From: a virus
Strand: one strand, 5' to 3'
Virus record (IMG/VR): IMGVR_UViG_3300048016_000049
Location: 1-24,087 of that record
DNA length: 24,087 bases
In this document: positions 6,393-12,316 of the stretch, piece after piece
Layout: every line of letters starts with the position of its first letter
Position numbering within the stretch: position 1 is the first letter of the stretch
Program-made: the position numbers and the translations under genes
Notes under the pieces: model-generated
Told to the model about the DNA's origin: nothing
What the model saw: only the letters and a program-made list of their open reading frames with translations
Databases searched by the model: none

Positions 6393-6606
6393 AGCAGCTT
6401 TGTCCGAGCTTTGTCCACAGCTTTGTCCACTAAAAAATGCTGTTTGGGCGCTCTATTATATCTTTATCTCTCTTTTTTAAAGAAAAAGTATATAAAATGG
6501 ACAAAGCTGGGGGAAACCATTAGGAGGATATAATAAACCCTATAGAGAGGGTACCCTGCACCCGAGCAGAGGTTTCTGGTGGGCTTTGTCCATCGGCTTT
6601 GTCCAT
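6376..6606. repeat. Iteron-like cluster of GCTTTGTCC repeats (origin candidate)
   Basis: Copies of (A/G)GCTTTGTC(C/A) lie at 6376-6385, 6396-6405, 6407-6416, 6419-6428, 6582-6591 and 6595-6604 on the + strand, and inverted at 6499-6508. One more inverted copy lies inside the helicase gene (6245-6253). The left group is spaced 11-12 bp centre to centre (about one helical turn), the right pair 13 bp. Between the groups are an A/T-rich stretch (6430-6498) and a GC-richer structured segment. The pattern fits iterons bound by an initiator next to a replicative helicase gene. The copy at 6411-6419 (TTGTCCACA) is one base from the DnaA box TTATCCACA. No gene is visible between 6346 and 6653. Confidence 0.7.
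6497..6593 (+). other. Multi-branched inverted-repeat structure inside the iteron region
   Basis: ATGGACAAAGC (6497-6507) pairs perfectly with GCTTTGTCCAT (6583-6593). Inside it GAAACC (6513-6518) pairs with GGTTTC (6571-6576), and two further hairpins sit within: ACCCT/AGGGT (6537-6541 with 6548-6552) and CTGC/GCAG (6556-6559 with 6566-6569). The segment is clearly richer in G and C than its surroundings and contains a lone AGGAGG (6522-6527) with no suitably placed ATG. It could be a cruciform at the origin or a structured RNA. Confidence 0.5.
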
Positions 6607-6613
6607 ATTATAA
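6585..6613 (+). promoter_or_regulatory. Possible promoter for the HNH-to-sigma gene block
   Basis: TTTG at 6585-6588, within a repeat copy, and TATTATAA at 6606-6613 are separated by 17 nt, close to the Bacteroidota -33/-7 arrangement, although the -7 box is a poor match to TAnnTTTG. It lies 40 bp before the ATG at 6654. If correct, binding of an initiator to the repeats would also repress this promoter. Confidence 0.3.
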
Positions 6614-6653
6614 AACAAACTTAAACATTAATAATAAAAATAATATATAATTT

Positions 6654-7019
6654 ATGAAAGCAGAACAATTCAAAACATTTAAAAAGAAACCTTACGGTTA
6701 TAGAGTACCACAAAGCAATGGTACAAAAACAGAATATGTAGGGATATCAGAGTGGTTAATCTCAGATCATGGTAGAGTAATCCTAAAACATTACAGAGAT
6801 GACATGTCATTGATTAGTGAAAGAGAAGTTAACCAATTTTGGAAAGGTAAACCAGGATCTCCTAAAATGCTAGGTATACCAACTGGTGAATATGTTAATC
6901 GTCTTGTAGCCCTAAACTTTTTAGACAACACAGAAAACTGTAGATTTGTAAAACACATAGACGGTAACAGAGAAAACAACCACGTAGATAATTTAACTTG
7001 GTCTAAAACCCATAAATAA
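6654..7019 (+). CDS. HNH endonuclease-like protein
   Basis: 121 residues. The C-terminal 42 residues match the HNH_3-type pattern: a RLVALNFL core, then VKHIDGNRENNHVDNLTW, where H101, N109, H110 and N113 are the candidate metal/catalytic positions. The N-terminal half (ISEWLISDHGRVI) resembles the NUMOD4-type DNA-contact element usually paired with HNH homing endonucleases. The residue before RLVA is Asn (N82) where the family usually has His, which may affect metal binding or fold. Alone between the origin candidate and a winged-helix gene, it may be a homing endonuclease or a nicking enzyme for replication or packaging. Confidence 0.75.
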   Translation: MKAEQFKTFKKKPYGYRVPQSNGTKTEYVGISEWLISDHGRVILKHYRDDMSLISEREVNQFWKGKPGSPKMLGIPTGEYVNRLVALNFLDNTENCRFVKHIDGNRENNHVDNLTWSKTHK

Positions 7020-7026
7020 AATAAAA

Positions 7027-7719
7027 ATGAAACTATACATACCATCAAGTTACTCAGAATGGCTCTCAACTAACCCTAAAGAAGGCCAAGTTCTACTCAT
7101 AGGATTACTCACAAAGTTTGCAGGCATCTACGGACCAGATCATTACTTTGAAATGTACACGGATGATATCGATACAGTTAACTATAATGCACCACAAGGC
7201 AAAGCACACCAAGAGACTAAAAAACTTCAAGATTTAGGCCTAATTGAAACCATCAGAGGATTAGATGCTAAAGTAACTCTACGTTGTGCAGCAGAACACA
7301 TGGGAGACGTCAGGAGAAGATCAATTTATACTGAGTGTATAGAATACGATCTGTCACAAAAAGCTGCTCTGTTGTGGTCCTATCTGTTAGGAAGATTAGC
7401 TAATGTTGATGAAACACAAGAAATTACAGAGATTGCAATCATTAGACCTACAAATTTAAAAAGTTATAACAAGTCTTCAAAGATTTCTGTCACTCATATT
7501 TTAGCACCTATCTACAACGATATCTTTACCAAGCATCATATCTCTTATAGTCGTGTAGATAAACCTGAACCAGAACCAAAACTAGTTAAACCTAAAAGTT
7601 TAAAACAGCAACAAGCTAAAGAATGGTATGAAAAAAACAAAGAGCGTATGTTACAAAAGAAAAAAGAATGGTACTACAACAAAGTAATAAAACCAAAAGA
7701 AGATAAATATAAAAACTGA
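7027..7719 (+). CDS. Winged-helix-like DNA-binding protein, initiator or regulator candidate
   Basis: 230 residues. Residues about 20-90 read as a winged-helix: a hydrophobic helix (GQVLLIGLLTKFAG), an acidic segment, then helix and turn HQETKKLQDLGLIETI followed by a short strand pair, as in Rep-type and MarR-like folds. The C-terminus (about 180-230) is very basic, with two KxWYxxNK-like repeats (KEWYEKNKERM, KEWYYNKVI) that could contact DNA. It starts 7 bp after the HNH gene and sits just beyond the iteron cluster, so it is the best local candidate for the protein that reads the repeats. This is inference; I do not recognise the family. Confidence 0.55.
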   Translation: MKLYIPSSYSEWLSTNPKEGQVLLIGLLTKFAGIYGPDHYFEMYTDDIDTVNYNAPQGKAHQETKKLQDLGLIETIRGLDAKVTLRCAAEHMGDVRRRSIYTECIEYDLSQKAALLWSYLLGRLANVDETQEITEIAIIRPTNLKSYNKSSKISVTHILAPIYNDIFTKHHISYSRVDKPEPEPKLVKPKSLKQQQAKEWYEKNKERMLQKKKEWYYNKVIKPKEDKYKN

Positions 7720-7725
7720 GACTAA

Positions 7726-7980
7726 ATGATGGAGATTGAAGACTTTTATTTGGATTTTACATACAATCAATATAAAGCTATGACAATACCTCAGCGCATC
7801 GATGTTTATAATTATATTTACATGTTAATTAACAATGCAAGTTTAGACTTTAATATGCCTAAACTTGCATGCTTGGATTGGTTAAAAAAACATTGTCACG
7901 AACACGAGGCTTATGAGCATTTACAAATTTTAAAAGATTTTGAGATGCATCATGAAAACAACCTAAAAAATTACTTTTAA
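7726..7980 (+). CDS. Small hypothetical protein
   Basis: 84 residues, acidic and predicted mostly helical, beginning MMEIEDFYLDFTYNQYKAM and rich in Tyr, Leu, Asn and His. No membrane span, signal peptide or catalytic motif is visible. It starts 6 bp after the previous gene and ends 2 bp before the next, so it belongs to a tightly packed operon of small proteins between the origin region and the terminase genes. Either of the two adjacent ATG codons could be the start. Function unknown. Confidence 0.55.
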   Translation: MMEIEDFYLDFTYNQYKAMTIPQRIDVYNYIYMLINNASLDFNMPKLACLDWLKKHCHEHEAYEHLQILKDFEMHHENNLKNYF

Positions 7981-7982
7981 CT

Positions 7983-8231
7983 ATGGAACTATTAATTAAA
8001 TCGATAATGCTAGCTGCCTTTTGGGCAGTACTGTTAAACTCTAAACCATATAACTGGATCAGAGAAGCCTTTAATATAACACATGAATTCACCCGATGCT
8101 GCCTGTGCACAGGATTTTGGTTTGGCGTAGTAATATCTGGTTTAAATGGTCACAGCGCCCTAGAGTGTCTAATGATCTCAGGCACTATTTCATTTACAGC
8201 TGAATGGATTGACAGAAAATTAAACTCATAA
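7983..8231 (+). CDS. Small membrane protein with a CCLCTGFWFG motif
   Basis: 82 residues with a hydrophobic N-terminal segment (about 3-19), a second from about 41 to 57 (CTGFWFGVVISGL) and a weaker third (about 61-74, CLMISGTISFTAEW). The segment RCCLCTGFWFG resembles a Cys-x-x-Cys-x-(G)FW motif found in small predicted inner-membrane proteins of phages and bacteria, similar in look to DUF1360-type proteins. It might bind metal or be acylated. The role is unknown; membrane takeover, superinfection exclusion or a lysis accessory are possibilities. Neighbours lie 2 bp away on each side. Confidence 0.55.
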   Translation: MELLIKSIMLAAFWAVLLNSKPYNWIREAFNITHEFTRCCLCTGFWFGVVISGLNGHSALECLMISGTISFTAEWIDRKLNS

Positions 8232-8233
8232 CT

Positions 8234-8449
8234 ATGACAGAAATTAATTATCAATGGTTACTCGAACACAAGCAATACCTTTACGGTAGAGTGTCAATTA
8301 AACGAGAGGATTGGTTAGATCTCTACAGGATTTATAACGAAACCTTTAACGAAACAAAAAGCCCGAATGGTTGCGGCGCTTGTCAACGCACAACGCTTGA
8401 CAAGTTACGCGTAGCATTTGAGGCATATCAAATTAATGATAGCCAATAA
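8234..8449 (+). CDS. Small protein with a CGAC motif
   Basis: 71 residues. The first half is helical and charged (WLLEHKQYLYGRVSIKREDW); the second contains NGCGACQRTTLDKLR, a CGxC pair followed by an amphipathic helix. Similar short proteins with a (K/N)GCGxCxRN motif recur in Bacteroidota phages, but their function is not known to me. The two cysteines could bind metal with a partner. It overlaps the start of the sigma-like gene by 14 bp, suggesting coupled translation. Confidence 0.55.
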   Translation: MTEINYQWLLEHKQYLYGRVSIKREDWLDLYRIYNETFNETKSPNGCGACQRTTLDKLRVAFEAYQINDSQ

Positions 8450-8942
8450 ATGGATCTCAGATAATTATGTAGCAATACTCGAATGGTCTAAAAACATAGC
8501 TGGTACTAAAGACTACGAGGACCTCGCACATTATGTGATTGAGGTCTTTTTAGTGCATAAAAATAGAGAAACCATAGTTGAAGACGGTGGAGCTAGATGG
8601 TTTATAGTTCGAACCATGATGAATGCTTACAGATCTTCAACCTCAGAGTATCATACCATTTATAGAGAAAAAGGTCGAATGGTTGGATTAACCAACGACG
8701 GCGCGAAGACAGTTGAAGATCATTACGATTATGAATTAGATGTTACAATTGTGAACATCGAAACTTTATTAGCTACAGCTTTAGCATCAAAAGATCCAGC
8801 ACTTTGGTACCGAGCACAGTTATTTAAACTTTATCTTGAGACATCAAACTATTCAGAGTTAGCTCGATCAACTGGCATTGCAAGAACTTCAATCTCTATT
8901 GCAGTTAATGAGTTTAAAGATTGGATCAAAACAAATTTATAA
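8436..8942 (+). CDS. Sigma-70-like (ECF-type) transcription factor
   Basis: 168 residues from ATG 8436; a TTG at 8418 would add six residues but lies deeper in the previous gene. Residues about 10-75 resemble sigma region 2: YEDLAHYVIEVFL is like the DxxDLxQEVFL helix and ARWFIVRTMMNAYRSS like the following helix. Residues about 125-162 form a region-4-type helix-turn-helix (NYSELARSTGIARTSISIAV). The linker is short, as in ECF sigma factors. It should direct host RNA polymerase to phage promoters, probably those of the structural genes that begin shortly downstream. Divergence from bacterial sigma factors is considerable, so a terminase-linked DNA-binding role is the alternative. Confidence 0.6.
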   Translation: MIANKWISDNYVAILEWSKNIAGTKDYEDLAHYVIEVFLVHKNRETIVEDGGARWFIVRTMMNAYRSSTSEYHTIYREKGRMVGLTNDGAKTVEDHYDYELDVTIVNIETLLATALASKDPALWYRAQLFKLYLETSNYSELARSTGIARTSISIAVNEFKDWIKTNL

Positions 8943-8958
8943 AAATTATATTTATAAT

Positions 8959-9126
8959 ATGAACACATTTTATTTACAAGAAGCAGAAGGCCAATGGATC
9001 GTCTCTTCAACAGAAACCCAAACGCGCGTAACATGTCAAGATATTGAAAAGTATTTGATGACTTTAAACGCAGTAGTTAAAACACTAGCTGCTAAACCTA
9101 AAAAAACACGCAAGAAGAATGTCTAG
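8959..9126 (+). CDS. Small hypothetical protein before the terminase genes
   Basis: 55 residues, beginning MNTFYLQEAEGQWIVSSTET and ending in a strongly basic tail (AAKPKKTRKKNV). I chose ATG 8959; the TTG at 8878 in the same frame lies wholly within the sigma-like gene. An AAAATTATATTTA element ends 4 bp before this ATG. The stop overlaps the terminase small subunit start by 8 bp. The basic tail could bind DNA; no family is recognised. Confidence 0.55.
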   Translation: MNTFYLQEAEGQWIVSSTETQTRVTCQDIEKYLMTLNAVVKTLAAKPKKTRKKNV

Positions 9127-9469
9127 TACACCAAATATATTAAAGTATAATGAAGAAACGGGGCATGGACCAGGACGTAAACCAGGTTCACCTAATATAA
9201 TTACTCGTAGAACACGTGAGGTCTTTGCGCAATTGCTTGAAGAAAAACTACCACAGATCTCTGAGTATATTGATAGAGTAGCTCTAACGGATCCTAAAGG
9301 TGCAGTTGAGTTGATTATTAAGATCTCTGAAAGATTCTTGCCAAGATTACAACAACACCAATTAACAGGCGCTGAAGGTGGTCAATTGGATATTAAATTT
9401 ACATTTGGTAAAACTATAGAATTGCCACAAGACTTTGATTTAGATGAGACTATAAACAACATATCATAA
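9119..9469 (+). CDS. Putative terminase small subunit
   Basis: 116 residues. The N-terminus has GPGRKPGSPNIITRRTREVF, close to the GRPKGSPNKxTRxxR element of DUF5681-like phage proteins found directly upstream of large terminase genes. A helical middle (LLEEKLPQISEYIDRVAL to ISERFLPRLQ) would form the oligomerisation core, and the acidic C-terminus (PQDFDLDETINNIS) could contact the large subunit. Its stop codon is immediately followed by the ATG of the large terminase. It would recognise the packaging site and load the motor. Assignment rests on position and the N-terminal motif. Confidence 0.65.
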   Translation: MSSTPNILKYNEETGHGPGRKPGSPNIITRRTREVFAQLLEEKLPQISEYIDRVALTDPKGAVELIIKISERFLPRLQQHQLTGAEGGQLDIKFTFGKTIELPQDFDLDETINNIS

Positions 9470-10696
9470 ATGGAAATATTAGGCGCAGAATTACATAAAG
9501 GTCAAGAACGAATAGTCGAACACGTAAAAGCTGGCACCAAATATATTGTTGTTAATGCATCTAGACAAGTAGGTAAATCATTTTTAGCTACACAACTAAT
9601 ATGTTATTGGGCTATTAATAATCCAGGCGCTGTGATTTTAGTTGTAGCACCAGTTTATTCGCAATTAAAAAGACCATTTGAAGAACTCATCGATGGTTTG
9701 CAAGGCTCGAAAATAATTAAAGATGCCAACAAATCTGAATTCATTATTAGATTTACAAACAAATCCAAAGTCATATTTAAATCTGCAGAAAGACCAGACT
9801 CAATGAGGGGTTTAACTGCAGATTTTTGTATTATGGATGAAGCAGCTTACATGTCAGAATCAGTTTGGTCAGCTGTAGTTAAACCAATCCTATTAGTTAA
9901 AGGTAAACAAGTCTTGTTTATTTCAACACCTCGAGGCAAAAACTGGTTTCATGACTTGTATAATTTAGGTCAATCTCTAGATCATCCAGACTATGTTTCA
10001 GCTACCATGAATTATGAAGAAAATCCATTTGTCAATAAAAAAGAGATTGAAGAAGCGAGAACTACTTTACCAGAACACATCTTTAATGCAGAGTATTTAG
10101 CGTATTTCGAGGACTCAGGTAATACTGTCTTTAATAATTTAGATGCATGTGAATTCTCAACATGGCCTCGAGTTAATGGGCGTGTATTTGCTGGGTTAGA
10201 CCTAGGTCGAGCTAATGACTACACAGTCCTGACAGTTATAGATGAATCTGGTCAAGTTTTAGAAATCTACCGAGATAACCAAAAGGATTGGTCAACGATG
10301 ATCGCCAGAGTGCTTGAAATAGTCAAGAAGTGGAATGCACAGCTATTAGTTGAAAGCAATTCTATTGGTGATGTTATAGTCGAACAAATTAAAAAGACTT
10401 GGCGCAATACTCAACCGTTTGCAACGACTAGTCAAAGTAAACAAATGATTATTGAAAACCTAATTATGGACTTTAATGCTCAAAAGGTTAAAATACCATC
10501 AAATAAACTATTCACGCATCTCAGATTTGAGTTAGATGTATTCTCATACAACTATTCACCTAAAGCCAGAACTATACAATACTCAGCGCCAAACGGTTTA
10601 CACGATGACTGTGTTATGTCATTAGCTATAGCTAACCAGTGTCGCAAAGTCCAACAAAATAGAGGATCATATACTGTTGGCGGAATAAAATTATAA
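9470..10696 (+). CDS. terL: Terminase large subunit
   Basis: 408 residues with both terminase activities visible. ATPase: Walker A ASRQVGKS (30-37), Walker B FCIMDEAA (119-126, catalytic E124), coupling motif FISTPRG (150-156). Nuclease (RNase H-like): D244 in AGLDLGRAND, E295 in LLVESNSIG, and D379/D380 in HDDCVMS. It cuts concatemeric DNA and pumps it into the prohead through the portal. Length is typical. Unlike most tailed phages, the portal gene is not next: a tail gene follows, after a 39-bp gap that contains a promoter-like A/T motif. Confidence 0.93.
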   Translation: MEILGAELHKGQERIVEHVKAGTKYIVVNASRQVGKSFLATQLICYWAINNPGAVILVVAPVYSQLKRPFEELIDGLQGSKIIKDANKSEFIIRFTNKSKVIFKSAERPDSMRGLTADFCIMDEAAYMSESVWSAVVKPILLVKGKQVLFISTPRGKNWFHDLYNLGQSLDHPDYVSATMNYEENPFVNKKEIEEARTTLPEHIFNAEYLAYFEDSGNTVFNNLDACEFSTWPRVNGRVFAGLDLGRANDYTVLTVIDESGQVLEIYRDNQKDWSTMIARVLEIVKKWNAQLLVESNSIGDVIVEQIKKTWRNTQPFATTSQSKQMIIENLIMDFNAQKVKIPSNKLFTHLRFELDVFSYNYSPKARTIQYSAPNGLHDDCVMSLAIANQCRKVQQNRGSYTVGGIKL

Positions 10697-10718
10697 TACA
10701 TAATTCATGTTATCAGTG

Positions 10719-10730
10719 TTTTATATTTAC
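10719..10730 (+). promoter_or_regulatory. TTTTATATTTAC element before the tail operon
   Basis: The 12-mer TTTTATATTTAC ends 5 bp before the ATG at 10736 and recurs exactly at 22548-22559. TATATTTA matches five of the six fixed bases of the Bacteroidota -7 box TAnnTTTG. If it is a promoter, the mRNA would be nearly leaderless. No clear -33 box is seen at the expected distance. Confidence 0.4.
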
Positions 10731-10735
10731 TAGTA

Positions 10736-11413
10736 ATGATTGATGTTGTAATTAACTCAAAGACATATAGACTAAATACCATGTCGGTAGAAAAGTGGCA
10801 AAAGATAGCCCGCTTTGACATGAATGAAAAGCAATATTGGCCTAAAATTCTAGCTGTAGCTTTAGATATTGATGAAATTCAATTACGAGATGCGCCTGAA
10901 GAAACCCTAGAATTAGGTGTTTCATTTATTAGATACGCTCTTGAATATGGTGAACATGAAAAAGCTCAAGTTAAACCACTAGATGACATGACATTTGGTG
11001 ATTTTATAGACCTTGATATTTTTATGTATGATGGCGCTGTTAAATCACTGCATCAAATTATAGAAAAATTTACAGACAAGGATAGAACGTTAGAAATGCC
11101 TGCAGCACTAAAAGCTTTACAGCAAATTTCAAACTGGCGCAAACAAGTCTATAGAAACTTTGAGGGTTTATTATCAGATGGCGAAGTCTATGATAATGAA
11201 ATAGAAGAAGAGCAAGAAGAGAGTCAAGCGCCAGATCCTAGAAGAATTTGGTATTCTGTTCTAGTTAATCTAGCACAAGAAGATATACTAAAAATGGAAA
11301 CTATTACACAGCAACCTTTTAGAAATGCATTAAACTTTATGTCTTGGCGCAAAGAAGATAATCAACGCAGACAAAGAGAATTAGATAAAATTAAACAAAA
11401 CACAAGAAGATGA
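10736..11413 (+). CDS. Putative tail assembly chaperone
   Basis: 225 residues. The first 130 residues resemble a gpG-like chaperone (VVINSKTYRLNTMSVEKWQK, then acidic helical sequence). An acidic linker (about 158-168, EIEEEQEESQ) is followed by a basic C-terminal domain (DPRRIWYSVLVNLAQED to QRRQRELDKIKQNTRR) that looks like the T-domain normally produced by a ribosomal frameshift. Here both parts are in one frame, with no slippery run noticed in the linker. It would bind the tape measure during tail assembly. It overlaps the next gene by 4 bp (ATGA). The role rests on architecture and on following tail genes, so it is moderate. Confidence 0.5.
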   Translation: MIDVVINSKTYRLNTMSVEKWQKIARFDMNEKQYWPKILAVALDIDEIQLRDAPEETLELGVSFIRYALEYGEHEKAQVKPLDDMTFGDFIDLDIFMYDGAVKSLHQIIEKFTDKDRTLEMPAALKALQQISNWRKQVYRNFEGLLSDGEVYDNEIEEEQEESQAPDPRRIWYSVLVNLAQEDILKMETITQQPFRNALNFMSWRKEDNQRRQRELDKIKQNTRR

Positions 11414-11892
11414 CATATTTAGATACCATTAACAAGATTAAAATTTTAGTTGAACAACACCCACAGTTGGCTCAATTTGGATATGGCTACTTGTCAGATA
11501 TCAGAATCAACCAGAACACCACAGAAGTGGCTGGTCAGTACATAACTAATGCTGTCGATTATCCATACGTTTTTTTAGTGCCTAATCCACACAAGCTTCA
11601 AAATAATCAGAAAATCTATTCATTCAATATGATTGTCATGGATCAATTAGCTGTTAAAGAGACAGAAATAGATGGTATGGCTAATTATTTAAAAGTGCAA
11701 TCTGACTGTGAATTATACGTTACAGACTTGTTAGCGCAAATGTATTTTTCAGAAGACAAATCTTGGTTTGTATCTAACATTGGTCAGATTACTACATTTA
11801 AAGAACGCTTTGATGATTGGGTTGCAGGTGTTACAGCAACTATAGAAATAACAATTCCTGGTGGATTAAACGCATGTGACGTACCATATTAA
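11410..11892 (+). CDS. Putative tail completion/terminator or neck protein
   Basis: 160 residues, mixed alpha/beta: an N-terminal helix (TYLDTINKIKILVEQHP), then strands (VDYPYVFLVPNP, IYSFNMIVMDQL) and a C-terminal strand with FDDWVAGVTATIEI ending PGGLNACDVPY. The YSFNMIVMD and VAGVTATIEI pattern fits the tail-terminator fold (lambda gpU-like, which also ends in a beta strand), and proteins with the same C-terminal CD/CxxPY ending occur in Bacteroidota phages next to a gp10-like gene. It sits between the chaperone and gp10-like genes, as expected for a neck or tail completion protein. Confidence 0.5.
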   Translation: MTYLDTINKIKILVEQHPQLAQFGYGYLSDIRINQNTTEVAGQYITNAVDYPYVFLVPNPHKLQNNQKIYSFNMIVMDQLAVKETEIDGMANYLKVQSDCELYVTDLLAQMYFSEDKSWFVSNIGQITTFKERFDDWVAGVTATIEITIPGGLNACDVPY

Positions 11893-11894
11893 TT

Positions 11895-12314
11895 ATGACA
11901 GTAGAACAATTCGAATCAGCACTTGGTCAATTTGGCCAACAGTTAAATAATTTAGATGCACATCTATTAACCATTGGTGGTGAATTAGTTGCGCAACTAA
12001 AAGCTATAGCGCCAGAAGATACAGGTGCACTCAAATCGAGTTTACAAGCTGTCGTAGATCAAAATCAATTAAAGATTCAAATGCTTTATTATGGTATGTT
12101 TCAAAACTATGGCGTATCTGGTACAGAAGATTCTTTAGGTATTGCAGTACCCGAAGGCATTGATCCTAAACCAACATCAGGTGAAAAATATACGTTTAAA
12201 ACACGTCAATTTGGTATACCAGCTCAACATTTTTTTAATCTTCAACAATTAGAACAACAAGTAGCAACAAGATTAGACCAATTATTACAACAAGACCTAA
12301 ATAATATAAATTAA
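11895..12314 (+). CDS. HK97 gp10-like neck protein
   Basis: 139 residues. The core IAPEDTGALKSSLQAVV, followed by a strand and YYGMFQNYGV, matches the gp10-family pattern (A..DTG.L..S......, then YG.FQNYG). Such proteins join the head completion complex to the tail. It starts 2 bp after the previous gene and precedes the distal tail gene by 2 bp. The C-terminal third is helical and Gln-rich (LQQLEQQVATRLDQLLQQ). Confidence 0.7.
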   Translation: MTVEQFESALGQFGQQLNNLDAHLLTIGGELVAQLKAIAPEDTGALKSSLQAVVDQNQLKIQMLYYGMFQNYGVSGTEDSLGIAVPEGIDPKPTSGEKYTFKTRQFGIPAQHFFNLQQLEQQVATRLDQLLQQDLNNIN

Positions 12315-12316
12315 AA

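Noticed and set aside
6351-6533. 60-residue open frame on the + strand after the helicase
   Set aside because: It lies entirely on the terminator hairpin and the GCTTTGTCC repeats; its residues (repeated AL/ST runs) are translated repeats, and it has no protein-like composition.
8418-8435. TTG start extending the sigma-like gene by six residues
   Set aside because: ATG at 8436 is in the same frame and gives a sensible start with a shorter overlap with the preceding gene.
8878-8958. TTG start extending the small gene before the terminases
   Set aside because: The added part lies fully inside the sigma-like gene in another frame; ATG 8959 follows that stop and has an A/T-rich leader.
6654-9126. 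Lysogeny module (integrase, repressor, attachment site)
   Set aside because: No tyrosine or serine recombinase motif and no tRNA-like attachment site were seen; the HTH-containing proteins read better as a sigma-like factor and a winged-helix protein.
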